Assembly (NCBI GenBank): GCA_008080745.1
Contig: SHMX01000004.1
Coordinates: forward strand, 62,001 to 126,000
Reading direction: 5' to 3'
DNA length: 64,000 bases
DNA from: Candidatus Thorarchaeota archaeon
GTDB taxonomy: Archaea; Asgardarchaeota; Thorarchaeia; Thorarchaeales; Thorarchaeaceae
Part shown: one piece after another, positions 51,657 through 61,391 of the stretch
How positions within the stretch are numbered: position 1 is the stretch's first letter
Layout: the number at the start of each line of letters is the position of its first letter
Position numbers and translations under genes: made by a program
The notes under the pieces: model-generated
What the model was told of the DNA's origin: nothing
Databases searched by the model: none
Seen by the model: the letters and a program-made list of their open reading frames with translations, nothing else

Positions 51657-52760
51657 TTACAGGAACTCAGGAAATGAGTTGTTGGCGATAATATATTCTC
51701 TATATTCTTTTACAGCCTGCATTGATTCATCACTAATGTAGGTTGAGCTGTACCTGAATCGAGTAAGATTGACCCATCCATCAGCAAGTCCATATATATT
51801 ATGTTCTCCACCTGGGAATCTATTCCAAAGGGTTTCATAGAGAATATCATATGTTGCCCAATCACTGTGAACAACAACACTTGTAACGACCCAACTTGGG
51901 TCCACGGGCTGTTGGGGATCGGCTGTACCAAAATAGTCCAAATTATACTCTGCAGCTATTACGTATGGTCTCCGTACTTCATCCTCTATTTCATCTTCCA
52001 CTCGCTCATAGAAGGTGTCGTTTACAGCTTCAAGGCCTGTACGAATTCCATGCATGCTAGCTCTTACGGGTGTAAATAGAACTGTAACATTATCATCTTC
52101 AAACAAATCTACAGTCATATTACCAGCTACATCGTCATTATCATAATACCCAACATATTCAGTATCCAGTAGCGTGATATTCAAGTCGTATGTTTCATTA
52201 GCTTCTAAAACACCCAGTCTGAAACCATCTACTAGAGCTGTTATTTTTTTATCATCATCAACAGCAGCAAGAACACCAACTATTCCGTACCCGAGTCTCT
52301 CGGATGCTAGAAATGCAGCAAGAACTCCTGCTAGATAAGAGCCTTGTTCAACCAAGAAGTCTACACTGACAACATTGGCCAGGTCTACGTCTCCATTAAT
52401 TAGTGCAAAGTGTTGGTCCGGATACTGAGTAGCAACACTTTCTACAGAGGTTTCAAATTTATTTCCTACGGCTAGAATCAATACATATTCTCCAGACTGT
52501 GCCAATTCTGTTAAGAGCTGATCTGCGTCAGCTGGAGTGGTATCAAATCCAACGTATGTTACTGATACATCTAGTGATAGATTATCGAGTCCTTCCTGTA
52601 CTTGGTCCGCCATACTCAGATCGCCGAAACCCGGTTCCATCGCAACTACAGCGACACGGGATGGTTCATATGGATTGGCGATGAATAGTGCAGCACCAAT
52701 TCCTGCAAACACTACTACGACGATCACTAGGGATGTCACGAGAGTCGATTTCGAGCTCAC
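51657..52760 (-). CDS. BMP/Med-family substrate-binding protein (nucleoside type)
   Basis: 367 residues. An N-terminal membrane segment (~8-28) anchors it outside the cell. The body is a type I periplasmic-binding fold with GFGDLSMADQVQEGL and DQHFALINGD, as in basic membrane protein (PnrA-like) nucleoside receptors. There are several N-x-S/T sites. GTG start with CTGGAGGA upstream. No permease or ATPase genes of the matching importer are next to it, so the transport partner is elsewhere or it acts as a sensor. Confidence 0.8.
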   Translation of the reverse strand: MSSKSTLVTSLVIVVVVFAGIGAALFIANPYEPSRVAVVAMEPGFGDLSMADQVQEGLDNLSLDVSVTYVGFDTTPADADQLLTELAQSGEYVLILAVGNKFETSVESVATQYPDQHFALINGDVDLANVVSVDFLVEQGSYLAGVLAAFLASERLGYGIVGVLAAVDDDKKITALVDGFRLGVLEANETYDLNITLLDTEYVGYYDNDDVAGNMTVDLFEDDNVTVLFTPVRASMHGIRTGLEAVNDTFYERVEDEIEDEVRRPYVIAAEYNLDYFGTADPQQPVDPSWVVTSVVVHSDWATYDILYETLWNRFPGGEHNIYGLADGWVNLTRFRYSSTYISDESMQAVKEYREYIIANNSFPEFL

Positions 52761-52909
52761 CTATGCTTCCTCCAGGGTCAATAAATCCGAAGCCTCTTAC
52801 CACCGATTTAAACTTGTTGCTCCGCGAAAAATCCATTCTTATATGTTCCCCCAAAAGATATAGGGAGCAATTTCAAGACCTATTCAATGAATGGTGATAA
52901 GATAACATC

Positions 52910-52918
52910 TTAAATATA
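52910..52918 (+). promoter_or_regulatory. TATA box of the double roadblock gene
   Basis: TTAAATATA lies 40-48 nt before ATG 52958, consistent with a very short leader. Confidence 0.45.
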
Positions 52919-52957
52919 CCATATACATTGAACAGAAACATAACTGGGTTGGTATCC

Positions 52958-53668
52958 ATGGCAGAGGAAACTCTTGGTAAGGTAGCAGCATTACTTGAAG
53001 AAGCCTTAGCAGTACATGAATCGGTTGAACATGTTGTACTGAGTACTAAGGAAGGAGTAGTAGTTGCAGCTCTCTCCCGTCATGAAAATGCAGACCCCAA
53101 TCTCATAGCAACGGTTACCGCTGCTCTTGTATGGGGTGGAAGCACAGCTCTTGTACAATTAGGACAGGCCAAACCCTTTTACTTATCTCATGTCACTGGC
53201 ACAGAAAAAATAATTACTATTGTGCAACCGAATTATAACCTTGCAATTGTTCTAAATCGTGATACTTCCTTTGATCTTCAAAAATACCTTTCCGAATTCC
53301 AATCACTTGCAACAAGAATTGAACTGATTATGAAATCTGCTGCCATTTTTGGAGAGCAAACAATTCTCGGTAGAATAGTCGAACGCGTACCAGAAATTAC
53401 TCAAGCCATGTTACTCACACAAGAAGGTCTTCCACTGGGTTCTGTGGGACTTGATGATGATATCGAAGTTGCTGCTCTAACAAGTTCTGTTTTTGCTAAT
53501 GGACTAACCTTTTCTCCACATACTGAGAACATTACGGTAAATACTCCAAATATGGCTCTGCTTATCGCCAGACTGGATGAGTCTCGATTGATTGCAGTAA
53601 TTTGCAGAGGACAAAATCCCGATGATATTTGTGTTCGTGTAAAAGAAGTAATTCAAGACTATATATAA
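52958..53668 (+). CDS. Tandem roadblock/LC7 protein
   Basis: About 236 residues containing two roadblock/LC7-like domains. In the first (~1-115), EHVVLSTKEGVVVAALS is the exposed strand; in the second (~125-236) it is QAMLLTQEGLPLGSVG. A tandem may act as an intramolecular dimer. The frame opens at TTG 52928, but ATG 52958 (MAEETLGK) fits better. It is divergent from the BMP-type receptor gene and converges on the winged-helix regulator. Confidence 0.78.
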   Translation: MAEETLGKVAALLEEALAVHESVEHVVLSTKEGVVVAALSRHENADPNLIATVTAALVWGGSTALVQLGQAKPFYLSHVTGTEKIITIVQPNYNLAIVLNRDTSFDLQKYLSEFQSLATRIELIMKSAAIFGEQTILGRIVERVPEITQAMLLTQEGLPLGSVGLDDDIEVAALTSSVFANGLTFSPHTENITVNTPNMALLIARLDESRLIAVICRGQNPDDICVRVKEVIQDYI

Positions 53669-53671
53669 GAT

Positions 53672-54388
53672 TCAACTCTTTAGAGGTGCTTTTTCAGAGT
53701 TTGTTTCTTCCGAAATGGACTGCTCGGATTCCTCATCTTCAATAAAATCGAATTCCCAATCTTTGAGATTTATCGTTATGTAGCAGTCTTCTCCTTTTTC
53801 AGGACAATCTATTCGAATTGTAACATGGTCTGATGTTGACTCCTTAATTTCGGGATTTAGACATCCATCTTCAAGCTTTTCCATTAGAAAAATCACATAT
53901 GCATTAGTTATAGTGTTTAGACTTCCCTCAAGAATAGCTTCTCCCATTTCAGCTAGATAGTGTTTCTTCTTTCTACCCTCCTTTTCAACACGGACCAGTT
54001 CCACCTTTTCCATCCGAGTTACGTGCCATCTCACTGTATCATGATGTACTCCAATATTCTCGGCCATCTGTTCCTGGTAGCATCCTGGATTATTTACTAT
54101 GAACGCAAAAATTTGTTTTGCAGTATCACTTCTGAGCGATAGATATGCCTTTTCAGCTTGTTGTGATCTCAACATTTTTGGAAAATATATTCGTTTCCCT
54201 GCAAACTTTATTGAGTTTATCAGTCCTTCTTTCTCAAGAATTCTGAGATGCCATGTTAATGTTCCAAGAGGGGATTCTAATAGGTCAACAAGTTCGAGGA
54301 GGTATGTACCTGGATTTTCACACAAGACCGTGTAAAGGTCTCTTCTGAATGGGTGAAGAAGTAATGCTAGGCGTTTTTGCCTTCCCAT
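53672..54388 (-). CDS. Tandem winged-helix transcription regulator (ArsR-like)
   Basis: 238 residues. Two winged-helix domains follow each other: LLHPFRRDLYTVLCENPG...GTLTWHLRILEKEGLI (~8-60) and IFAFIVNNPGCYQEQMAENIGVHHDTVRWHVTRMEKVELV (~88-135, in parts). The C-terminal ~85 residues are an acidic domain that may bind a ligand. It probably regulates nearby or distant genes; no operator is evident. ATG start with GAGGAG upstream. Confidence 0.82.
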   Translation of the reverse strand: MGRQKRLALLLHPFRRDLYTVLCENPGTYLLELVDLLESPLGTLTWHLRILEKEGLINSIKFAGKRIYFPKMLRSQQAEKAYLSLRSDTAKQIFAFIVNNPGCYQEQMAENIGVHHDTVRWHVTRMEKVELVRVEKEGRKKKHYLAEMGEAILEGSLNTITNAYVIFLMEKLEDGCLNPEIKESTSDHVTIRIDCPEKGEDCYITINLKDWEFDFIEDEESEQSISEETNSEKAPLKS

Positions 54389-54533
54389 GATGATTCTCCT
54401 CTAAGCTCGCTATTCTCATTGAGTGTTTTCAATGATAAAAGCTCTTCGTCTTGGTACAATGCTTATTAGACAGAACCCTTTATTTTGGGTACTACAAAGG
54501 ATAACTTGTCAAATCCTCAAATAGGGAGCGACC

Positions 54534-56366
54534 ATGTGCGGCATTACTGGAATTGTCACAAAAAATAGCGAAAATATTGGCGAGTTATTAGTCAAATGCA
54601 GTAGAAAACTTACATACCGTGGTTATGATTCGGTTGGAGTTGCCGCTGTATTGAATAATGAGGTTCATCTAAGGAAGGACGTCGGGACTATTGATGATGT
54701 AGATAAGCGCTTGAAATTATCCTCGATGCTTGGTGACCGTGGTATAGCTCAGTTAAGATGGGCAACATATGGAGCTCCAACAAAAGTTAATGCTCAACCG
54801 CATTTTGGTTGCAAGCCAGTATTCTATGGGGCACATAATGGGAATATACACAATTATGCAGAATACCGTCAGGAATTAATCGATACTGGTCATATTGTGC
54901 GATCAGAAAATGATGGGGAATTGTGTGTTCATGCGGTGGATAAATACTACGAAGAAACTGGTGATATGTTCGAGGCAGTCCGTAGGTCTGTAAGTGACTT
55001 ACATGGTGCTTTTGCCTTTGCCGTTGGGAGAGCTGATGAACGTGAAATCTATTCTGTTAAGATGGGGTCCTCGCTAGTTGCGGGAGTGGGTTCTAACGAA
55101 ACTATTGTATCCAGTGATTTACCTTCGATTCTCCCAGTTACTAAACAAGTCATTTATCTCAAAGATGGCGAAATGCTTAGACTAACACCTTCTGAAGTAG
55201 AGGTATTTAGAATTGAGGATGGTAAGAAACTAAATCGCCCAATAGAAACAACAGATATTGACGAAAGAGCTGCAGAGAAGGGTGGATATCCACATTTCAT
55301 GTTGAAAGAGATTCACGAACAACCTATGGTTGCTCAAGATGTAATTGGGGTACTCGAAGGGAAGGAATGCGAAGACTGGCTGAAATTAATTGAAGAGTCA
55401 TCCAACAAATACTTGGTTGCTTGTGGTTCTTCACATAATGCGGGAATTGTTGGTACATATTACTTCAATAAGCTGGCTGGAATTCCTCTCATTCCCGCGA
55501 TTGGTGGTCAATTTTTACCAATGTACTCGAATACACTTGATGAAGATAGCTTATGCATTCTTGTTTCTCAAAGTGGCGAAACCAAAGATATAATGAATGT
55601 TTTGAATTTGGTTGAAGAAAATAATTTGGGTAAGACTTTAGGAATTGTGAATGTCATCGGTAGCACTTTGATGTTTAATGCTGATTCATACGTTCCTATG
55701 GCTTGTGGTTATGAAATTAGTGTTCCAGCCACAAAGACATATTTCTCCCAGACTATTATTTTTGCTTATCTTGCGGCAAAGCTAGGTGAGAGAAATGGCA
55801 ATTTAGATCGAGATGAAGCACGAGAAATCATTACTCATCTCAGTAAAGACTTGCCAAAATACACCCAAACCGCCATTGATCGTACTGATATTCTCGCAAA
55901 GAATCTTGCACGAACTCTTGTGGATGTTAAAGACCTCTATTGTTTAGGTTATGGGTTTACTGATGGGGTTGCTAGGGAGGGAGCTCTTAAGATCAAGGAA
56001 ATTTGTTATAACCACTGTGAAGGAATGTATTCATCCGAGTTTAAACATGGCCCACTTAGTATAGTTACAGAAGATTATCCCGTTATATTCGTAACTACCC
56101 CTGAAGACTCATGGATGGTAATCAATCATATAAACGAGGTCAAGGCTCGACATGGTCGAATCATTGTTGTAGGTGAGCGAGAAGAAAAGCTAGAAGCATA
56201 TCTTGCATCGAATATTGATTATCTTGAGGTACCAAAAGCACCTCTGCTTTTGAATCCCATTCTTGATGTGATACCTCTTCAATTACTGAGTTACTATCTA
56301 TCCGTTGACCTGGGAATAAATCCAGACCTTCCAAGAAACCTCTCTAAGACTCTGACAGTGGACTAG
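54534..56366 (+). CDS. glmS: Glutamine-fructose-6-phosphate aminotransferase
   Basis: Makes glucosamine 6-phosphate for UDP-GlcNAc. Cys2 in MCGITGIV is the N-terminal nucleophile. RWATYGAPTKVNAQPH, NGNIHNYAEYR and the two SIS domains (ACGSSHNAGIVG, LVSQSGETKD, KEICYNHCEGMYSSEFKHGP) follow in order. The length of 610 is standard. ATG with GGGAGC upstream. Feeds surface glycan synthesis with the aminotransferase at 38.9 kb (inference). Confidence 0.96.
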   Translation: MCGITGIVTKNSENIGELLVKCSRKLTYRGYDSVGVAAVLNNEVHLRKDVGTIDDVDKRLKLSSMLGDRGIAQLRWATYGAPTKVNAQPHFGCKPVFYGAHNGNIHNYAEYRQELIDTGHIVRSENDGELCVHAVDKYYEETGDMFEAVRRSVSDLHGAFAFAVGRADEREIYSVKMGSSLVAGVGSNETIVSSDLPSILPVTKQVIYLKDGEMLRLTPSEVEVFRIEDGKKLNRPIETTDIDERAAEKGGYPHFMLKEIHEQPMVAQDVIGVLEGKECEDWLKLIEESSNKYLVACGSSHNAGIVGTYYFNKLAGIPLIPAIGGQFLPMYSNTLDEDSLCILVSQSGETKDIMNVLNLVEENNLGKTLGIVNVIGSTLMFNADSYVPMACGYEISVPATKTYFSQTIIFAYLAAKLGERNGNLDRDEAREIITHLSKDLPKYTQTAIDRTDILAKNLARTLVDVKDLYCLGYGFTDGVAREGALKIKEICYNHCEGMYSSEFKHGPLSIVTEDYPVIFVTTPEDSWMVINHINEVKARHGRIIVVGEREEKLEAYLASNIDYLEVPKAPLLLNPILDVIPLQLLSYYLSVDLGINPDLPRNLSKTLTVD

Positions 56367-56749
56367 TCTTGGTCACCTGTTTCACCGATGCGGATAGCTC
56401 TCATCGCTGGATCTGCAACATTACCTGAGTCGAAACCCTCACGAATATTAACTATATCTTCATTGGACATTTCAAAGATTCCCAGCAGCTCATTGTGATC
56501 TGCCAGCGCCCATTGACCAAAAACTGATAACCCCTTCTCCGAGTGGCATTCAAGCAGACCTATTGTTCCTGCACTTGACCACCAACTGATACATTTCGAA
56601 TAGATATTATTCTCTGCCAATACCGCTTTCCACAATTTTTCAAGTTTTGTAGGACCGTATTTTTGTCTAAATGTAATCAGAACATTTCCATTCATTTTTG
56701 AAAGTGCTTTTACAATTTTAGTCATTTCGTCGTCTGTGAAGAGGGTCAT
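56363..56749 (-). CDS. Small protein of unknown function
   Basis: 128 residues, soluble, alpha/beta by inspection, with several Trp (WWSSAGTIGLLECH). It overlaps the end of glmS by 4 nt. Not recognised. The ribosome site GGTTGAT before the ATG supports a real gene. Confidence 0.5.
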   Translation of the reverse strand: MTLFTDDEMTKIVKALSKMNGNVLITFRQKYGPTKLEKLWKAVLAENNIYSKCISWWSSAGTIGLLECHSEKGLSVFGQWALADHNELLGIFEMSNEDIVNIREGFDSGNVADPAMRAIRIGETGDQD

Positions 56750-56839
56750 ATCATCAACCTGAAAATTTCACAGTCTATTGTTAAAAGGAGCACGTTATGG
56801 ATAAAAGGAACGATTCCAGTTCTTTATTGAGGAAAAAGC

Positions 56840-57736
56840 ATGGGTGAAACTACAATTGGTCTTTTTTCATCTGATCCGTGGTCTAAGCGGGTGATATCAC
56901 TTGAGAATGCCCTCTCGAAGCTGGGTGTAGAAGTTGTACAGGTGATCCCATGGAAAGTCTCTCGTGTAGGTTCTACAAATAATCATCTCATCCATTCAGA
57001 GGGCTTCGATTTATCTACTCTCGATTTGATGTTTGTACTAGATTTAGGGGCAAATGACATTGGAGCATTTTTCAATCGTATAGGATTATTATCTGCACTT
57101 ACAGAGATGGGTGTTAGAATTATTAATTCAGTATCCTCCACTTTACTAATGCGGAATAAGTCCGAGTCTATGAGGAAACTTATCTCTGCACAATTACCTG
57201 TTCCCAAGACCTTAATCACAGAGTCAATCGAAGATGCTGCAGAATTCATCCGTGCTAACTTTCCATGTGTTCTAAAGCCAATAACCGGCTTTGGGGGTTT
57301 GGGTGTTCAGTTAATAGAACGTGAATTTGACTTGGATCATATCTATGACTACCTAAAATTTCACTCACAAATGTTTGGCAAAGGGGCCTACATACTTCAA
57401 GAGTTTATTCGAGGACCGGGCTATGATATTAGAGCGCTCGTGCTTGATACACAAGTTATAGCAACCATGCAACGAGTCAATGCTGATAGTATTGTTACAA
57501 ACATACATGCTGGGGGTACGCCCCGCTCAAATGATATTGATGTAACGGAATTGGCATTAGATGCTGCACAATGTGTTAGGGGCTCTTTTGTTGGTGTAGA
57601 TATCATACCAGATTCTGATGGGAATCTCTGGGTCTTGGAGGTTAACGCAACACCAGGATGGACGGGCATCCAGAGAGTGACTGACTTTGACATATCCGAA
57701 CGTATTGCCAAGTGGTTAATTCATCTGTCAACTTAA
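56840..57736 (+). CDS. RimK-like ATP-grasp ligase
   Basis: 298 residues. FPCVLKPITGFGGLGVQLIE is the ATP-grasp glycine-rich loop, ILQEFIRGPGYDIRALVL binds nucleotide, and WVLEVNATPGWTGIQ provides the metal ligands. The family adds amino acids (often glutamate) to small molecules or protein ends: RimK, LysX, MptN, CofF. With CofE in the window, an F420- or pterin-glutamate ligase is possible, but sequence alone does not show it. ATG start with GAGG upstream. Confidence 0.82.
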   Translation: MGETTIGLFSSDPWSKRVISLENALSKLGVEVVQVIPWKVSRVGSTNNHLIHSEGFDLSTLDLMFVLDLGANDIGAFFNRIGLLSALTEMGVRIINSVSSTLLMRNKSESMRKLISAQLPVPKTLITESIEDAAEFIRANFPCVLKPITGFGGLGVQLIEREFDLDHIYDYLKFHSQMFGKGAYILQEFIRGPGYDIRALVLDTQVIATMQRVNADSIVTNIHAGGTPRSNDIDVTELALDAAQCVRGSFVGVDIIPDSDGNLWVLEVNATPGWTGIQRVTDFDISERIAKWLIHLST

Positions 57737-57741
57737 TTCAT

Positions 57742-59382
57742 CTATTCTGGGATAGATAATCTAGTGGCTCCTATACTAAGAATAGCCAATCCGAGGATAG
57801 GAAGAACCCACATGCTTCCTAATAGTGATATTATTTGATTTGAGAAAGACACTTCCAAATATGTGGCGAGGATAAACGCTCCTATTGCTCCAATCATATT
57901 GATTGCTATTGTAATAAATGAATTCACCTTAAACGCTGCACTTTGACGATTCTCATAGGTGGGATTGATTGCGGTAATTCCAATTCCAGCCATTGTACCA
58001 CCACAGGTTGTCACAAAGACATTGATACAGACCAATATGGCTGTAACTAGTGAGAACTCCATGAGAACTGACATAACAATTGTAGGCACTAAAGAAACGG
58101 GTATCATCAATAGAATCGCCTCAGTTGTTCTGGCTCGGATAAATTTTCTCGACCCATACGGAGCTGCTTTCAGAATCCAGAGATGATCTTTTGATTCTAT
58201 AAATCCCGTTCCACCCACAGTTACTGCAGCTATCATAGCTAACATCAAGTTAATCATCATTGTAAGAATGATTACTATAATGCTCTTGTCAGGTATTTCT
58301 GAAAGAAATCCAACGTTTAAAATGAAAGGGAGTAGAACAGCAAGAAACATACCATACATCAGTCTTGATATATTCTCTGCTTTCCTTCCAAAGTCCTTTA
58401 GAGCTGTTATCAACAGCACCCCACTGGGTGTTGGCCTGATTCTTCTGATAGCTCTTAGAACAATATTTTCTTTACCAGTAGTTGTTATAGATTCTGTTCT
58501 TGGACCTGCTTCAAATTGAAATAGATATTCTGCACTCATGAGACCTCCTATTACTGAAACTAGGATGTATATTACAAACAGAGTTCCACTAATTACGCTT
58601 TTACCTTCAATTAAGGCAGTTACAGTTGTGATTAAGGGGTTTGTGGGGTTCAAACCTGAGAAGAAAAGAGTTATTGCTGTTACGACATCAGCTCCCCAGG
58701 TAGAAGGTAAAATCATAAAGACGTCCAGTCCCATGGTTGTAGCTAACTGTGGTGCAAAATACATGAGCCCATAGAGTGGTAATAGAAATAGTAGTACAAA
58801 CAGCATCCCAAATGCCTTCGCAATATCTTCCCCTTTTTCAGATTCTCCAAGCTTGGCTTGAATAGCTGTACTAAGGACAATAGATATCCAGATGGTTGTT
58901 ATTGCAATTATGAAGATTGTAAGATATACCAACAATATTCCAATCAATGTAACTTCATACACAATTAGGAATGGCGAGATTAGAATGGGTGCTAATAGAA
59001 ATGTAAGTAAAAAGTAACCAGGAACCTTTCCAAGAAATGTACCTACTAATATTTCTCTTGTCTGGACATTATGACTCAACATAATTTCCCATTGTCCAAT
59101 TTTAATCTCCTGTAGAGCATATATTATCGGATAGACAAGAAGCATCATCCAAAGTAACAGCATAACCGAACGCATCGCGCCCGGAAAAGCAATTGTGAGT
59201 AGTGCTTCGACTTCTCCTGCCATTAGATCTATTATTGATGCCTCGATTAATGGAACAATTAAGATAGCCCAAAAGATTGAAAATAAGTAGAGGACTATGA
59301 CTAAAGGTTTTCTCATACTTTGAAATTTTGAAGTTTGTACAAGAAATTCAGCCTTAGCAATTGCTCTCCAATTACTCGTCAA
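57742..59382 (-). CDS. ABC-2 type exporter permease (large)
   Basis: 546 residues with ~12 hydrophobic segments, roughly twice the usual ABC-2 permease, as in PssE/Linocin-type export permeases. It has a central cytosolic loop (GRKAENISRLM) and SKDHLWILKAAP (interfacial helix-like). Its ATPase is the adjacent gene at 59387 on the same strand, 4 nt upstream of the GGAGGAG-preceded TTG start. The substrate is unknown. Confidence 0.75.
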   Translation of the reverse strand: MTSNWRAIAKAEFLVQTSKFQSMRKPLVIVLYLFSIFWAILIVPLIEASIIDLMAGEVEALLTIAFPGAMRSVMLLLWMMLLVYPIIYALQEIKIGQWEIMLSHNVQTREILVGTFLGKVPGYFLLTFLLAPILISPFLIVYEVTLIGILLVYLTIFIIAITTIWISIVLSTAIQAKLGESEKGEDIAKAFGMLFVLLFLLPLYGLMYFAPQLATTMGLDVFMILPSTWGADVVTAITLFFSGLNPTNPLITTVTALIEGKSVISGTLFVIYILVSVIGGLMSAEYLFQFEAGPRTESITTTGKENIVLRAIRRIRPTPSGVLLITALKDFGRKAENISRLMYGMFLAVLLPFILNVGFLSEIPDKSIIVIILTMMINLMLAMIAAVTVGGTGFIESKDHLWILKAAPYGSRKFIRARTTEAILLMIPVSLVPTIVMSVLMEFSLVTAILVCINVFVTTCGGTMAGIGITAINPTYENRQSAAFKVNSFITIAINMIGAIGAFILATYLEVSFSNQIISLLGSMWVLPILGLAILSIGATRLSIPE

Positions 59383-59386
59383 TCTA

Positions 59387-60157
59387 TTAGCTCCTCCAAC
59401 TTAGAAGTTTGGAACGGTCTACCTGCCCTCCAACAATTTTTAGATATGCATCTTCAAGATTCTTTGCATCCACATTTTCAACTATTTCTTGAGGTGTTCC
59501 GAGAGTGGTAAGTACCCCATTGGTTAGAATTCCAATTATGTCACAGATGTCTTCGGCAAAGTCTGTCATGTGTGTACATATGAAAAATGTGGTTTCGGTT
59601 TCCTTTGCCATAGCCCTGATTATTTCTTTGACCAGTGCACTTGCAGCAGGATCCAATCTTGATGTGGGCTCATCAAGAAAGACAAGTTGTGGGTCATGCA
59701 ATATAGTTGATGCTACCAATACCTTCTGTTTCATTCCAGAACTATAACTTTCCAACAGATCATTCTGCCTTCCTTCTAGACCTAACAGTGATAGAAGTCT
59801 ATCAATGCGTTTCATCAGTACTTCCCCAGACAAGTCATTAAGAGCCCCGATGAACTCCAAAAATTCTACAGCAGAGAGCTTTGAATAAACGCCTGGAGTT
59901 TCAGGTAACAATCCTGTAGACGCCTTAATTTGTTCTCTTTGAGTATATACGTCAAATCCGCATACTGATGCTTTACCTCGAGTGGGTTTCAGTAGGCCAG
60001 AGAGTATTCTTACTGTAGTTGTCTTTCCAGCGCCATTTGGTCCAAGGTATCCAAATGTGGTGCCCCGTCTAACTTTGAGTTCTAAATCTTTTACCGCAGT
60101 AACCTTTCCAAAGTCTTTAGTGAGCCACTCGGCTATGACATCGTATATTTCGGTCAA
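59387..60157 (-). CDS. ABC transporter ATP-binding protein
   Basis: 256 residues. Walker A GPNGAGKTT, signature ESYSSGMKQKV, Walker B LVFLDEPTSRLDP and H-loop CTHMTD. Operon partner of the large permease. TTG start. The divergent COG1340 gene with the structured leader lies upstream. Confidence 0.9.
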   Translation of the reverse strand: MTEIYDVIAEWLTKDFGKVTAVKDLELKVRRGTTFGYLGPNGAGKTTTVRILSGLLKPTRGKASVCGFDVYTQREQIKASTGLLPETPGVYSKLSAVEFLEFIGALNDLSGEVLMKRIDRLLSLLGLEGRQNDLLESYSSGMKQKVLVASTILHDPQLVFLDEPTSRLDPAASALVKEIIRAMAKETETTFFICTHMTDFAEDICDIIGILTNGVLTTLGTPQEIVENVDAKNLEDAYLKIVGGQVDRSKLLSWRS

Positions 60158-60292
60158 TATAATCCCAATTTATCACTGAAAATTAAATCTGTTAAATTTT
60201 GGCACAGAAATAATGGAATTTTTAGCATCTTTTTAGAACTTTCAACCTATTAACTACGCTCTTATCCAAAAAGATTTAAGAGGGTGCAAAGG

Positions 60293-60387
60293 CGACTGAT
60301 TCAAGTCGGACTCGCAGTGCAAAACTGCGACCACAACGGAACCCGCACTAAAAAAATTAGTGCCAGTAAAACGAAGTTCTGAGGTTC
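60293..60387 (+). ncRNA. Three-hairpin structured leader upstream of the COG1340 gene
   Basis: Three consecutive perfect stems are encoded: CGACT/AGTCG (60293-60308), TCGCAGT/ACTGCGA (60312-60330) and GCACTAA/TTAGTGC (60345-60363). GAACC at 60339-60343 can also pair with GGTTC at 60383-60387, within the presumed ribosome site GAGGTT. It may be a regulatory 5' leader or a separate small RNA. No known riboswitch class or C/D, H/ACA box set was recognised. Confidence 0.4.
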
Positions 60388-60393
60388 ACATTA

Positions 60394-61347
60394 TTGACAG
60401 AAGCGGCTGAAACTACGTCAGAAGATATTGAGTTCCTTCGAGCTCAGCTACGGGACCTAAAATCCCAAGCTCGAGAAGAATTGGAACAATTACGACGTGA
60501 TAGAGATAAAATGCGTGAATACAAGGGTATTCGCGATGAGCATAATAAAGAGGTTCGAAGTCTAATCGAATCTGTAAAAGCTGAGAGAGAAGAACGAGAT
60601 CGCATCAATGAGCAGATTGGCGAAGCAAAAAGCAAAAGGACTGCAATTCATTCTCAATTAAAGAGTGTATACGATGAGATCCGAGAATTACGAAGCAATC
60701 TTGTTGGTAGTCCATCTACTGATCAACGTAAGCTTTTACGAAGAGTCGATGAGCTAGAATGGAAGCAGCAAACCGAACAGCTAACCATTGACGAAGAAAG
60801 AGCGATTGTTGAAGAGATTGCACGAATCGAACAAAAATTAGTTCGGATTGGTCAAGAAAAAGAAAAGCAGGACCGAATTAGCGAATTACGACGGTTAGCA
60901 AGACGTCTAAAGGATGAAGCTAGTGAGGCTCATCAAAAAGTTCTTGATTTATCTGAACAATCCCAGATTCATCATCAAGAAGTTGTGAGAATCCGACCTC
61001 AGTTAGAGCAATACAAGAAATCTGCAGATACTGCACATCAGAACTTTGTTGAATGGCTTAAGAAGGTGAAGGCTGGAGAAGCTCGTCTTAAGGAGATTCG
61101 TGGTAAGATTGATGAAATCTACGGGAAGCTCAGAAAACAAGACGCTGTCGGCCGCCGTGATACAAGAGGTCGCAGAAAGAAGCAGAAGATTCAGGAACAA
61201 GAGCGTGTCGATGCTGCTGTTGAGAAACTAGAAGCTGGAAAACGGCTTACTTTTGATGAATTCATTCTTGCACAGCGTGCTGTGACCGATGACAAAAAGA
61301 AGTCTCAGAAATCAAAGTCCGATGAGGATGAAGAAGAACAAGAATAG
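60394..61347 (+). CDS. Coiled-coil protein (COG1340-like)
   Basis: 317 residues, nearly all a long coiled coil from ~8 to ~270, Glu/Arg/Lys-rich. The segment LLRRVDELEWKQQTEQLTIDEERAIVEEIARIEQKL follows the pattern of COG1340 proteins, conserved in archaea but of unknown function (possibly scaffold or chromosome/cytoskeleton related). C-terminal tail KSDEDEEEQE is acidic. TTG start with GAGGTT upstream. Its transcript would begin with the three leader hairpins. Confidence 0.75.
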   Translation: MTEAAETTSEDIEFLRAQLRDLKSQAREELEQLRRDRDKMREYKGIRDEHNKEVRSLIESVKAEREERDRINEQIGEAKSKRTAIHSQLKSVYDEIRELRSNLVGSPSTDQRKLLRRVDELEWKQQTEQLTIDEERAIVEEIARIEQKLVRIGQEKEKQDRISELRRLARRLKDEASEAHQKVLDLSEQSQIHHQEVVRIRPQLEQYKKSADTAHQNFVEWLKKVKAGEARLKEIRGKIDEIYGKLRKQDAVGRRDTRGRRKKQKIQEQERVDAAVEKLEAGKRLTFDEFILAQRAVTDDKKKSQKSKSDEDEEEQE

Positions 61348-61349
61348 GT

Positions 61350-61366
61350 GAGGTCAAACCGACCTC
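61350..61366 (+). terminator. Hairpin terminator
   Basis: GAGGTC-AAACC-GACCTC directly after the stop is followed by TCCCTCTTCTTT. Confidence 0.6.
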
Positions 61367-61391
61367 TCCCTCTTCTTTGGGGGATAACTAA

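Noticed and set aside
60280-60390. tRNA or intron-containing tRNA at the three-hairpin region
   Set aside because: No cloverleaf, no T-loop consensus (GGTTCRANNCC) paired properly, no CCA-adjacent acceptor stem.
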